The translations under genes and the position numbers were made by a program. Positions 1 to 13,700 of a stretch of DNA of 64,000 bases are shown piece by piece (the stretch's first letter is position 1; each line of letters starts with the position of its first letter). The notes under the pieces were generated by a model, which saw nothing but the letters and a program-made list of their open reading frames with translations, was not told the origin of the DNA and made no database searches. The DNA is from Apteryx mantelli (taxonomy: Eukaryota; Chordata; Aves; Apterygiformes; Apterygidae): NCBI RefSeq assembly GCF_036417845.1, contig NC_089981.1, forward strand, positions 24,138,001-24,202,000, written 5' to 3'.

Positions 1-3000
1 CAAAATAAAGGCAAACAGGGTTCAGACGATGCTACAAGCCTGAAAAATGTGTCTGGACCACATAAGAAAGAAAGAAAGAAAGAAGGGATTTGTAACTCTG
101 AGATTTTTGAGTTGTAGGGCCTGAACTGCTGCTTTACTTCCATGTTTTAATAGCAAAGCAGTCTTAAAGAGAGTCAGCTGAAGAATAAAACTGTCGAACA
201 AAAGCTTGATACCCGCTTAGCGGCAGGCAAGACAGTAGTCGTGAAGCCAGGCAATACCTCCCCTCTCTGAGCCTATACCTTTTCTCTGCACTCGCATCAC
301 CACACAGACACCGTTCCCATCAGGTTGGATGTGAAGACGACACTTCTCCCGAAGAAGATGTATCAGCAAGGTACGCTCCCTGCCACCTCGGCTTGGGGAG
401 AAAAAGGGCTCCTCTCTTTTTTTTTAGGTATGGTGAAGTGTGAAGATATCAATTTCTCTACAGAATTGAACATTTTATTTATTTATTTATTTGTGAGGGG
501 GGTAGAAGTTCCTCATGAATTGGGCCCCATACTGACAGGTCCTGCACACTTAGGAAGTCTTGGAACCATATCGTGACCCACTCCAAAATGCAGGTATCAA
601 TCACAGCTAAAAGACGTGCTTTAGAAAGTGTTTGGGCACTCATCCTTTGAAGGTGTTTTGAATGCCAAAATGATACCGATACTTACCGTGCCTCTGCCAC
701 GTGGGTTGTCCTTGAATTATTGCTGGTCCCGTGGAATGGGAAGTCAATCACAGACACTTTGGTTTCTGAGACCTCGTGAGCCTCTGAGCACTTTTATGCT
801 GTACCCCGTGCCCTACCCATGGCGGCATGTTCACGGATGCTCTTTCCGTGCCCCGCTGAAAGCCGGCTCTCCCGACACCCGACTGCAGGAGCCTGCCGTG
901 TTTATCAGCGCCGTTTGCCTTGTGCCATCCCTTTTCGCTTCAGACGGAGTCAACCCTCCAGACATCGATGAGTGTGCTCTGGTAAACAGACACTGTGGGG
1001 TTTTGAGTTGTTGTTGCTTCTGCTGTTGGGTGTTTTTCTTTCTTTTCCAGCTAAAACTGCTTTCCCTTCGGAGATCAAGGCAGCGTAATCCTTGCAGGCT
1101 TCCCCTCGACTGTCTCTTAATGAGAGTTTCCCCTCTATTTTCTTCTTTAAGAACAGTTTTTATCCTGCTGCTTTTGTGCTTGTTTAGCCCCTGTCACACT
1201 GATGACTTCCCATCGCTCGGGAGCGGTACAAGCTAGCAGCACCGTGTGTCCTGCCTTGGGCGGGGGGAGGGTTAACTCTGGAGCCTACTGATGGCCGCAG
1301 AGAGGTGTGGCTGTGCCCTTGCCCTGCCACCTGAGGAACAGGGTGGCTTTGGCAGCAATGGGGAACGGGATTCCCTCTGAAGAGTATCAGGGCAACGGGG
1401 AGGCGCACGTGCCCATTCCTTAGGCACTGCTTTCAGCAAACCCACCGGATCGGCAGCCCCCAGCCAGGGCCGCGACGCCAAGGTGAAGCATCTTTCCTGC
1501 AGCCCACCGGCAGCGCCCAGGGAGGAAGCACTGGGGTAGTGGGGCACCGTGACCGTGGGGGGTGGCACCAGGGACGAGGTATTAAAGAAAAAAGGAGAGG
1601 CTGCAGGAAATGATGCAGAAATGATACACGCTCTTGTTTTCCCAGAGCTGCCATTGGAAGCAGTGGGACCATATCAAAAAGCAGAGGCGATTCTGCCTCT
1701 AGATATCACAGTTTGGAGACTAGAAGTTATGAAACTTAAGATGACTCAGCTGGTCTCACTGGGGTATTTCCTAAGGATGCTGCTGACCTGTCCTTGAGTG
1801 AATGGGCTCTCATGGGGCCATTTCGCTCATGCATCAAACTGAGAGACTTCAGTGTTGTTGGCTGTAGAAAATCAGCTTTTCCACACTTACCACAATAGCC
1901 CAGCCACAGACTGGGAATTTTGGTAAAGAAGAAATTGCACTTTGACTTAGGATCAGCCAGCAAGGTTTCTTTACCACCAGCTTTTCTCTCTTTTTTTTTC
2001 CTTGAAGCCAAGGGAGATCAGTAACCCAGGTTCACACAGCACTTGTGGCAGAAGGAGCGTCCTTCTTGCCATGCATCATGGAAGCTGACAGCAAAAGTGG
2101 CGACACTAAGGCCCAATGCAACTACATTTCGAGGCTATGGAAAACAGAATGTGTCTTTCCTCCCTGCCTCACCTCTTCTGCCACTGCAAGAAGTTGGAAG
2201 TTATTTTTTTGCGTTACCAGCAGTTTCCACTTTGGTGCGTTATTGGCTTTCCTGCAGTGCTTTTACAAGCGTGTTTATAGCACAATGGACAATGGGAGAC
2301 GTTGCTGGGGCTCCCAGTGGACACGTGTTGACAATAAACCCCTGGAACAGAGGTCAAACGTGTGTTCCCAGAATAGCAGCGGGTAGCTCACTGCCCGAAA
2401 AACATAACACTGGAAAGGGACCGATATAGAAGAGATGTCTTATTGTCCCAGTCATTGAGTCAGCTTGGCCCAAGAAGAGTAATTTTCCAGAAGACCTGCT
2501 CTCTCTACTTACGGCAAGGATATGACAACATGTCTCTTCCATTGGTAATGCTTCTGTCTATGTGAAGGTCCCTGTAGTCATAGATATAAAGCTATTTAAA
2601 ATGATTCGAAGTGTAAAGAGGCAACACCACCCTGAATGTCATGTTCTTGACCAGGTGCCCCTGTTGGTGGAAAGCCTTTCTCTGCAACTGAGACACAGGG
2701 GTGAGTCAGACAGCAGTTTCGTGTGGGTGGGGTGGCTTTGCACAGCAATGGGGGGAGGGAAGGAATTATAAAACGCTATGTCCTATTTTTGGGAAGTTGT
2801 AACTTAGCTTTACTTTTCCCTCGTACGAAGTCTCCTTGGGCAGGAAAGCATTTTTAACACATGGTTTGCAAAAAGAAAAAAAAATTTAATGACCAAATGG
2901 AGTTTTCTTCTTTAGCTGGTCACTTTTCAGCTTTCTGCTGAAGCCAAAAAGCATTAAAAGCTTCTTTTTTGTGTGTTTGTGGTTGCAGATACATTGGTTG

Positions 3001-6000
3001 TGTTCTGACAGACAGAGGAAGGGGCGATGGGCTGAAAAGGGCAACTCGATGGCCATTAGTGCAGGAGGTGAACTGCTGGCACACGGACCGCTCAGCATAG
3101 GTCTTGTGTTTGAAAGCCTGGCATAGGGCAGAGGAGGCCACCCCTCCCCAGTGGTACCTACAGGACGCTGCACCGACCATGACATGGTGTGAATGGCAGT
3201 GTGAGCTTACGCATGAGCCCCAGCATTGATAGGAGGGCTTGCACAAGCTCCAGAAGCATTTTGGCTAATGCGAATTTTCTCCTAGAAAAAGCATGTGTGT
3301 CGCTCTACAGAAAATATATCCACCTACAAGGCGATCCAGCAAAGACTCAGGCATGGCCCAAGGCTCCTCCTTACACCATCTCCACAGCAGCAGAGAGGCG
3401 AGGTTGCTATCATGCAATGGCAACAATTGTCCTATGTTTGATGCCTATTTTTACTACTCTTGCCTCCATTTTTCCTGGCACGCGAAGGGCTGGAACAAAA
3501 GGCACCGCACCCTGGAGCGATGGGGGGATATTGCCTCAGGAGCCTGATGCCAAGGTTAAGGTTAGATTCTAGGCTCCTCTTGATTGGCGTCGAAACAGTT
3601 TTATGACCAACTGTGTCTTACAAATACCCAAAGCTCTGGGCCAAGAGACATTTTTTTTTTACTTTTCAGAGCCCGTTAGTGAGCTGTCAGCAGTGGAGAC
3701 AGGAAGCAGCTGCTCTGTAAAGGTCACATTGGTGGGCTGACTGCACTTTCCTTTGCTGAATACCATGCCACCAAAGCCAGTGGAGCCACTCCAAGGCACC
3801 AGCCAGTAAAAGACCCTGAGACACCAGCACAATGCCCCTGTGGCCAAGGTGGCAGGGGACTCTCCACCCCAGGACTCCCACCATGCCATTTGACAGCTGT
3901 GCCCCATCAGCCATGCCAACTGGGCCTCCCTTTCGAATGGGTGTAGACTGGGGTGTGGTGGGCGCGAGGGTTAATGACACCTAGCAGAAACACTGGATGT
4001 CTACTGTTTCCAACCAAGCCAGCGACTTGAAACTTTCCCAACCAAAATATTGATTCTTCTTGGTTACTGAACTTCTGCAGCCAAATTCGCAACTCACCCA
4101 TCCAGCCCAGTGCATTGACGTCTTCAAGGCAACTGGCTCATTTTGAACTAGGTTCCTTGAAGTTTTTTTTTTTTTTCAACTGCCTGGGCTAGAATATATA
4201 GGAACTAGGGTATTTAATGGGTATCCCTGGAAAGATACACATGCTCCTGAAAATTCTCTTCTACCTTCATGAATTCCATTGCTAGGTGGAGGTTTTGCCT
4301 TAGGAAGAGCAGTTACCAGTAACAATCATGACCAAAACACCCTATGGTTGGTATAGTAACACTCCCTTGCCGGTCTTGCTCAAGGAACTATTTATTTAGC
4401 TCTTTTGAAGAGTGTGCATGTTGGGCAGTGGACACACTCACTTTCTTGAAGGCTTCACTATTCAGGTGCCTAAGGCCCTTGTCCAATTATGGACAAACTA
4501 TGGGAGACGGAAACTCTTATGATGCCATGCTGTTTAGTACCACCAGATTGCTGATGATTCTTCATATCCTTCCTAGTTCCTGTGCCAATACCTTCACATA
4601 AATGGCAAAAGTAAGTAAATTCTAGGAGAAATAATAGAAAAAAATATGTGGTAGAAGCTCAAACAAAGCAAACAAATAATAGCAGACAGTAAACAGAACC
4701 TGAAGACTTAGCTAAAAACACTGTCCTCCATAGAGGATATCTGTCTTCATGTTGTCCGAGTTGGAAATAACCTTGAGATATTTATTCTCAATTCCTCTGT
4801 AAACAGTTAGCAATGAAAGTGTTTAACGGATGCTTAGATATTTTTTTACCTAAGGAATCTGGAATTTCTTTGCAACCATCTTGTGGGGGGATGTGGGGGG
4901 ACAAAGAAATAATCAACTTATTGCCATTATAATGATTGATTATATTCATGCATTATAGCTTCATCTTCAGCTTCATTTCCAAAATGTACTTCAGAGCTAT
5001 TTTTATTTCTGGATCACCACTATGGGCAGTGGGTGTCCCACCAAAGCCACTGATTCAGTTGCCTCATTGGTAAAACTATTCTATAAACAGAAAAAGCAAA
5101 ATATTCCCACCAATGCTTTGCAAAGTTGCTCAGGAAAATTTGTAATGCATGATGCAGCAGCAGTCCCATATTAACTCTCAGACTCCAGACATTATGCAAC
5201 CTGAAGCTTTCCTAATTATGCTGTCCTCTACAATTCCTGCCTATACTTGCACATCCACACACTCTTACAAACATGTGTAAAATCTGGGGTGATTTAATCT
5301 TTATTTTATCAAAATGGAATGTTTGATTTGTAATCAGCTAGGAAAAAAAATAATTCCTGACATTAGCAAGGCAATTCATTCAAACCTAGATCACAGGGCT
5401 TTGACATTCAGCATCTCGGAGAAGAGGCATAGGGACCTGATGCTGTAAACCACCCTAGTCCACCACTGGGCTAGAGTCAAGATAAGGATGTCTGCTCAGC
5501 AATGACCGAGAACAGCATCTTCATCTGTCTATTCGAACTTTGCTCAAGAAAACATGGTCTTCGGCTTGCTCAGCTTGGATGCTCCAAGTGCAAGTGCTGT
5601 AACTGTGTGAAATGAAATGACTGTCTCCTGATTCAATCCACTAAAAATGACTCATCTTTTTCAATGTAACCTAGCTGATTTGCACCAATCACTGGCAGAT
5701 TATTGTCATAAAGCTGGTGTAGCTGGCCATGACAAGGGAATCTCCAAACAGATTAGACTATGCTACTCCTCTTCCCTTTTCCTCCATTAGGTGTTGAGGA
5801 AGTAAGGAAAAGGATGGGTAATGCTTTTTTGAACTTATCAGGCAGACCCAAAGTATTATTTCTTGAGAAGTTTTACAGCCGCTTTGAGCCTCCTAACTTC
5901 CGCTCTGAGATGGTTCTGTATTGCCTGTCATAGGAGTGGCTAAACCCGGTTTAAGCAGATTCTCCTTCCAGGAAGCTGGACTCTCAGCAGTGTTTCCCCA

Positions 6001-9000
6001 GATGGAAACTGGAATGCCTCATGGTCCATGAGCCGTAAGATATTTGGGCAAATTGGTTCCTACTGGTGGTTCTGCTGCTGCTGACTGAAAATCATCTACT
6101 TATTCACTCGTCTTTCAGCTGAAGGTATAAGCCCCTCTATTCAGTCTTTACCTGCTTGTCACCATCTTCTGTTGGAAGCTATTATCTTTTTTGATCTGCT
6201 GTCTGAATGGCTTGGGTGGTTACTTTCTAAGCTACTTTCAGTTCGTTGCCAGCCAATCTGGAGGGGCAGTATCCTGTAGCAGTAGAGTAGTTGAAGATAG
6301 TAAGTTGTCCAGCTGGCTCAGTTGCTTTTGGAAGATGTGTGATCAAGCTGTAAATAGAACCATTTCCTGTGCTTTTCTTCCCAAGCTTTATCTTGTTTAT
6401 TCATGTGAATGGTACCTGGGGAATAGCTATGTCTGGCCTGTTTTTAATGTGTCTGTATTTCAACAGCATCATGTCATTACATTGGTGCAATACCAGATTT
6501 GGAGGAAATTCGTGTGGCTGGCCTATTCTTGATAGCCCTTTAACTATGGCCAGATGGAGCGTGAGTCGTTTGTGGCCACACATTGCATGGTGAGGAACAC
6601 ACGTTAGCTTGTACGGGCAGGAAGACGTCAGAGCTCTCATCGCAGTTCACTTGATAGATGTTCTTATTCCACAAAGAGTAAGACAAGCTAAAACAAGCTA
6701 AAAAAGGCATACAGTGTTTCTTGGCACTCTCCAGCTCCTTGCACAGGTGATGAACCGCTCAATGCTCCATCTAGTGAGCAGCGTTCAGATGACAAAGCCA
6801 CCTTCCTTTCGAGATGCTGAGGTTGCTGGGGTGGAGGAGTGCCAAGGAGCCTCCGTTTCCTTCCCGATTGCAAAGTTCCCTCTTCATGCCACTAGCTTTT
6901 GCCTTACACGTTAGCGCCTGACCATGCCGTCAAGTGCTGCCTGCAGATGCGACTGCCAGTTACTGACAGAAGGATGAGCAGAGCCAACAAATCTCAGTTT
7001 AAACAGGAGAGAAGCAAGAGCAAATCCCCGCACACAGTCAGTGCCAGTCTGTGTGCAGGATGTCTGTGTGTTCACAGGATTTCCTCTCTCCTGTCCTGTC
7101 CCCCCTCCCTTCCCTCCCACCCCCCAAGTGTAACACCTCAGTGAACGTGGCTTTGGAAAGCTCTATTTCACTGTGCTGATTCCCCACATGTCACCCATGA
7201 CACTGTCTGTAACACTTAATAACATGCACCACAAAGTAGTCTGCTTTGTTAGCATCTTTCCTGCAAGGATCTCAAAGCACTTAAAATAAGGAAATGTTTC
7301 TCTGTTTTGACCAAAGGATTACCTAGAGCCAAAGGATAAAGTGATCTTCACAGGAACGCTTTCAAACTGAGCTTCCTGGCCTCTTTTCCAAGAGTCGTTA
7401 AAGAATAGAGCATTTATTCATCCACTGAGTCAAGTTCTGATTCTTGTGGCCATCAAGTCTTTTTCCAGTTTCCTCTCAGTCCATCACTGCTGGCCCTCTA
7501 GCTTGTAATGGGGGAGGGCATTGCCTTAACTCATGACTTGTTTTGCAGTCTAGCCCCTTTTGGGTTGCCATCATCCTCAGACTGAACCAGGCCTGAGCTG
7601 ATCAAAGGAGAGGGTGAAGCTTCACTAAATGTTTAACTGTGGGAGTCCAAAGAAGTCTTCTTTGCAGAGCCACCAAAAGATGGCCTCTACCTGCTGTGGG
7701 AGGTAGCCGGGGACAGGATTAGGTGCTGGGGGCTGCTGAAGTGCACACCAGCGTCAGAGCACACACGGATACCTTCTCATCCTCCCAAAATCAGAGATCC
7801 AGGGTTAGACATAGGTTGGCTGTTGTCCACATAAGCCAAGGAATGCCACGCGATGCATGAGGTAGCCTCTGGGCACCTTGTTTCCTATTTCATTACTTCA
7901 TGTGACATAAAATGTTTTTAGAGAAGAACTTGCTTTTTCACCCCATGTAACGCAGCTATAGAAAGGAACACACAGCATGAGGTGGGAGAGATGAGGTTAA
8001 CTGATAGTCAGCCGCTCCAGCAATCTACTTGGCTCAACACCCCTCGCAGCTTTCCATGTGCTCCAGTGCCTGAAGGTCTCCTGCAGCTGGACCCATCATA
8101 ACAGTATTTCCCAGGTGATTCTAATGCAGCAAAATTTCACTTTCTAGGATTAAACTCTAGGATTTCCCCACTCCTAAGTGAGTTCCAGCTCTCTGGAGTT
8201 AACGGCAGCTTGGCCAGATCCTGCCTTCAATTACATACAGATCTAAAATGCAGCGTAACGCTGTCGCAACAGGCTCTGCTCCGCTGTACTCCCTGGAAGG
8301 AGCCGCTCCGATCAATGCTGTGCATTCCTCGGCCCATTCGGAGGCTGCAGGGATCCCCTGCAGTCTGTAACCCCGGGGTAACCCGCTTGTCCACTGTTCA
8401 GTCAACATCGCGTTGAGACGTCACACGCTTCCATGTTGTCCGGCTCCTCTGTGGCCAGGAAGGGCTTTGGATGCAATTCATTCATTGCAATCAAAACCCA
8501 AGAAATACTGGAAGAAAGTTCAAATGTATGTGAAATAACTTGTCCAGAAAGCTGGCAAAGGCAGCTTATTTTTCCTGTCTTACAAGAAGTTATGCAATCA
8601 AGTGATTAATTACCCATGGCACGATCTGAGGGGTGAAAGATTAATATTCCTGGAGACTGCTGCTGTTGACCTTGTGTTATACCCAGGATGGGAATAGCCC
8701 TAGCTTCCCAGCAGAATAAACCTTGCCCAATGGCAAGACTGTCTCCTCCATAGTTGAGTGAAGAGGTTAAAGTTTTATTTTTCTTCTTAATTCTGCCCCT
8801 CCAGCAGGAAATAGTACCATCAAAAGACTCCCACCCATCTCCTGGATGAAAAGGAAGTTCAAGTCTTTTACAAATCAAGGGCTCTGCCTCACCCAGCTGC
8901 AGGAGTGAAGTGGGAGCCGAGCCTTGGACTTGTCTGGCTTTGGGAAATGACTTAGTAGTGTTGCATGTGTTAACTGGCAGGACACAAGCTACAGCCAACC

Positions 9001-10267
9001 ACACGGTGCAGACAAAGCTCGAAACTGTGTCAGCTGGTTGCCGTTAGCCCTGGGGGGGGGTGAACCTCAAATTCAATCACAGTTTTAAATGATGCTCCTT
9101 GCTTGCATTGAATGCTTGTTAATGCACATTGTAATATTATTTCTTTCCTGGGGAAAGAATCATTTCCTGGGATGTGACAAAAATTAATTCTGTATGTGGT
9201 TGCAGTACTCGCTCATTCATCCTGCTCATGACGCGGAGCTGAAGGATACCACATTGCTGTGGGATAGGAGGATGTGCCTTCTCAAGACTGTAGCACATTA
9301 CTCACCTTTACCTTTATTTCTCTAATGTAAGTCTATGTACAGCAATCCCTTTCTCCTGAAAATCTGGCACCAGCTTACTGTCAGCAATGTCAGCTTTAGA
9401 TAAAGATTATCTGGTACTTTTGTTAGAAGATTGCTTTACTTAGCCAAGCTAAGTATCTATTTCAAGATGAAGCTATTTTCTAGGGGAAAAATGCAGCAAA
9501 ATTTCAGCCATTTTAGTCATTGAATGTGTAAGGAAAAACAGGCAGCTTTATCTGTATTTAAAACTTTGCCCATTTTGTTATTAAGCTTTCACAGTCCCAT
9601 TCTTTGGAGTACAGTTTAGCGTACCCTACCTCTCATGGCTGACTTGGCAACTTTAAGAACTCTTTTAATGGAAAAAAAAATCCGTTATTCGATTTTAAGC
9701 TATATTCAGTACAGGAGGAGGGAGTACAAGAAAGGGGTTGCACACTTTTTCTTTTTTAAGTAGTGGTTTACATCAAAGCAACTTGGCATGTGGAAGTTCC
9801 TAATGAGGGATAGAACCAAACATAAGGAAGGAAACCAGGAAAGACGGGGCGGGGGGAGAGGGGTTACTTCATGTGCAATAAATAAACCTCCCGTAATCTT
9901 TAGTCTCATGAAAAGGTCAATAGTTCTGAGGCCAAATAACTCCTAGCAGCAAGAACACTGGACAGCAGCAAGGCTGCAAAGGCTGGTGGGCCACTGTTTT
10001 CTGAAATGAATGGAAAGGACGAGACTGCTAAAATGGAGATATGCTGAATGGAGGCTGAGTGGAGTATTTAGCCTTGGGTTTGGAAATGGCCTGTGCTAAT
10101 AGCTTTTGAAAGGCCTGTAACAATCCTGACTGCATGTGAGGTGGAACTCACAGCTCCTTCCATAGTCAAAGATGGCTTTGGCTGTATGACAAAGGTCTCA
10201 CCACTGGTCTGGAAGAGCTCTGGTCCTTGGTGCCTCATTTGGTCTTGGAGCTATTGTCACAGTCTTA
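1..10267. other. Intergenic, no gene recognised
   Basis: Stop codons are frequent in all frames and no open frame has recognisable protein similarity. Small features are an AAAG repeat at 63-85, a TTTA repeat at about 472-491 and scattered A or T runs. An EGF-like word at 958-1010 is treated under findings. Confidence 0.6.
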
Positions 10268-10785
10268 AATTCACAGAACCACAAAATAGTTGGGGTTGGG
10301 AGAGACCTCTGGAGATTGTCTAGTCCAACTCCCTGCTCAGGCAGGGTCAGCTGGAGCAGGTTGCTCGGGGCCGTGTCCAGTCACGTGTTGAATATCTCCA
10401 AGGATGGAGACTCCACTGAAGATGTTAAACAGTATTGGCCCCAGTACTGACCCCTGGGAAGGCACCACCAGTGACTCGCCGCCAGCTGAACTTCACGCTG
10501 CCGATCACAGCCCTTTGAGCCTGCCAGTTCAGCTGGTTTTCAGTCCATATCACTGTCCACTTATCTAGCCCATACTTCATCAGTTTGCCTATGAGGATGT
10601 CATGGGAGACAGAGCTGAAAGCCTTGCTAAAGTCTACGTAAACAACATCTACTGCTCTCCCCGCATCCACAGAGCCAGTCATTTTGTTGTGGAAGCATAT
10701 CAGTTTGATCAGGCGTGATTTCAGCATTATGTTTACCAAAGTGTGAGGTTTCGAGAAATCGGAGAAAGGGAACCACACCTTGTCT
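10268..10785 (-). mobile_element. CR1 LINE fragment, internally deleted
   Basis: On the minus strand, 10785 to about 10425 encodes part of a CR1 reverse transcriptase (VDVVYVDFSKAF, VSHDILIGKL, GLDKWTV are recognisable), with a frameshift near the PQGS region. From about 10416 to 10268 it continues directly with the conserved CR1 3' end (on + the familiar TCTAGTCCAACTCCCTG and CCAAGGATGGAGACTCCA). The sequence between the reverse transcriptase and the 3' tail of a full element is missing. CR1 copies are usually 5'-truncated; this one has an additional internal deletion. It cannot be active. Confidence 0.9.
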
Positions 10786-13700
10786 CCCTCTGGTCTTGGT
10801 TTTCTAATAATTAGAGGGAAATTAGTGTTTTAGCTTTTGTCATAGCTAAGAATGCCTGGCTTCCTTCTGGGGAGTTATGTATGAAAAGCAGAGTTTACTG
10901 TAAAAGCTCACTTATGTGTATTAGAATTTTAGTCTCTGCTTTGGCATGAACTTAGAAAACTAATAATCATTTAAAAATAAACCTAGCTATTGTATTTAAC
11001 CTTGGCCCATGCAGCCAGTGATATTTTGTGAGACGTTCCAGCTATCCACAGATTCTTTTCACCAAAGCTTCCCTTCAGGAAACAAAATAAATTAATGATA
11101 CAAACAGGAAGCAGCTGTCTTTTCCTAAATAATAATTAAAATGGGGTCCCCTTAGTGGAGGGGGAATAGAAGGGAGGGAAAAAATCTGGAATATTGTCGG
11201 TTTAACTTTGACCAGCCTTCAGAGAACAGGCTTAGAATAGTGACACAAGCTGTGAGGCTGGGAGGACTTATTATCTTATGAGACATTTTTTGGAGCTTAA
11301 AAAAAAAAAAAAAGGTCTGTGAGAGGGGCAGATGAACAAGACAAAGGAATGTTTCTCTCAAGGCACACAAGCTCTCCTCCTTTGGTAGTATTCACATGCA
11401 AAGAAACATTAATCATTGTAATCGTTGGTGCTGTTCTTCAGTTGCTTTCATCTGGTATCACTAGGAAATTCCAGGGTGTTCCTGAGTTGTTGGTTTTTTT
11501 TGTCTTTGTCCCAGACTGTCAACTTGACATAGTTCTTTAAAATTCCGCTTGAAGAAGGAAGAGGGACTTGAGAGCTGGAAACGCAAGCTCCCTCCAGCCA
11601 TTTGGGACAAGGAGGCAGCAGCAGTGACTGCATGAGCATAGCAGCTAAGCCTGTGGATGACCACAAATGCAGGCTGGGGAGAGGTGAGGAAAGCAAAGGA
11701 GATAAACATGGCCAGCAAGAGCCACAGGCAGCACAAGAGCTGGGACTTTTATCTTCATTCAGGTTTGGACAAAACAGTAAGTCAATAGAGCACAGTGGTG
11801 CGTTGGGTAAGGTACATTTTGTAGCTCAATGAAACAACATTTTATTAAAAAAACACAACTGAGAGTTTGCTCCCTCCCAGGAGATAACGTCAATATATAA
11901 CTATATGACATGGACCTGAGAGAAGGCTTGGGATGCCCTCTCAGTCCATGCTCTGCCATTTGCTTGAGAGGACTTTACCTGTGGTCCTAGGTGCCTGGTG
12001 CCGCTGATCACAATGTGAATGGTTTAATGGAAGTTCTTATGACTGCAAGCAGAGATCCGATGCAAAAAACCCTGTGCCTGAGGGGTTGGCCAGTGACACC
12101 TCCCAAAATACAGAGCTGTTAGGGTAAATGAGATTTATGTTTTGTTTCTAAGACTTTGAGGGTCTGCTTGGCAGGTAGAAGATCCTTCTCTCCACTCCCA
12201 AACTTATCACTGAGTGGCTAAGTGAGGCAGAGATTTGCAGGTGAAAAAGGAGATGTCAGAAAAATTGGTGGCAAGCCTTAGGACTCCTGGGATTTGAAGG
12301 AACTGTCACAATATTACAGGACCTTTGATGCGTTGAAATTCTAGGAAAACCTTGTAATATAGATTCTTGTCCATGGTTCACAGTCTGCTATCAATTTTAT
12401 CTTAAGATTTCTAGAACTGGCTGTATTTAAGGTAGGAAGCAATGTGGTATCCAGACCTGAAGAAGATTTTGTCGTGATCTTTTTCTTCTGCCTGCAGAAT
12501 GTCCCTGCTGTACATCCTTTCTTACCCCTTTCTCTTGTGAGGTCTTGTCTTAAAAACTCAGTTTGGTACCCTCTGAGTATGACGGTACCACGAGCAATAA
12601 TACATTTTCATTTTTAGCTGGTCACCGCAGTCTCCTGCAAGTCCTATATCTGTAACACTAAAGCGACAGTGCTAATCTAGCGGCAAAAAGAAAAGGCTTC
12701 TTTTAGCAGCACAGGGCTTAGAAGTCTGAGACAGTTCAGTCAGGGCTATCCAAGACACTTAGCAGCCTTTGCCATGTCACAAACTTTTCCTATGGTAAAG
12801 TTTATCTTGAGGTTCACTTTAGATAAAGATGCTGCCTTCACAGTCATCATGGAAATTCCTGTCCTTGTTCTTTATGTCAGGGGGAAACGTGTTACAAGTC
12901 TCTGAAGGAAAACAAAATGTAATTTTTAGTATGAAGATTTTATGATGTGTGAGCTTTCCCTGCTGGATGTACAGTTTTGTTGCTGGATCTAATTGTCTTT
13001 TGTCACCCGTGATCCATGCTGTAATACCCATTGGTAGAGATGATGTAGAGTCCTCGTGTTTCCTGCCATGACGCACATGGGAAGGACTGCATGCGCCAGA
13101 GGGTTCTTGACCAGATAACCAAGAAAGATTCAGGAGAGGTCATGAATTCTGGGCAAGCACAGCTATTAAGACTGAAGAATTTCAGAAACAACAGAAGAGA
13201 GATGTTTCTCCAATGTGAGAGAAACACCTCTGTGGGCCATGGGGTCCCAAGAACTTGGCATACAGTGACACAGACTTCGCTTTTGGTTTTTCAGACACTG
13301 ACTGCTAGTACTGCGCTGCACTGCATGGAGCAAAACCAGGCGGGTTGCTTGTGGTGGTAAACTTGAAGGTAATGAGTATAACTTTGCAGGATCAGGCCTT
13401 GTTGTAATACAAGAGCAATAGAGATATGTGTCATTTGAGGCATCTTGGCTCCTGTCAATACACATGCCCTCATTTTTAGTTCAAACTAAATTAATCTTTT
13501 AAGGTACAGGAAATCTAATTTCATGTCTGACTCTTCTTGGGCAGACAGTGGAATTCCAAAAAAAGGCAGCTAGGTCTTTATCACAATGCACAATTCAAGG
13601 GAAGTGAGAGATATTGTTCATGTGGGTGTGACCTGGTGGCTGTGCTGATTCACTCTTCCACCCCAAAGCCCCCCCTGTATTTCCTAAGCCTTACAGCATT

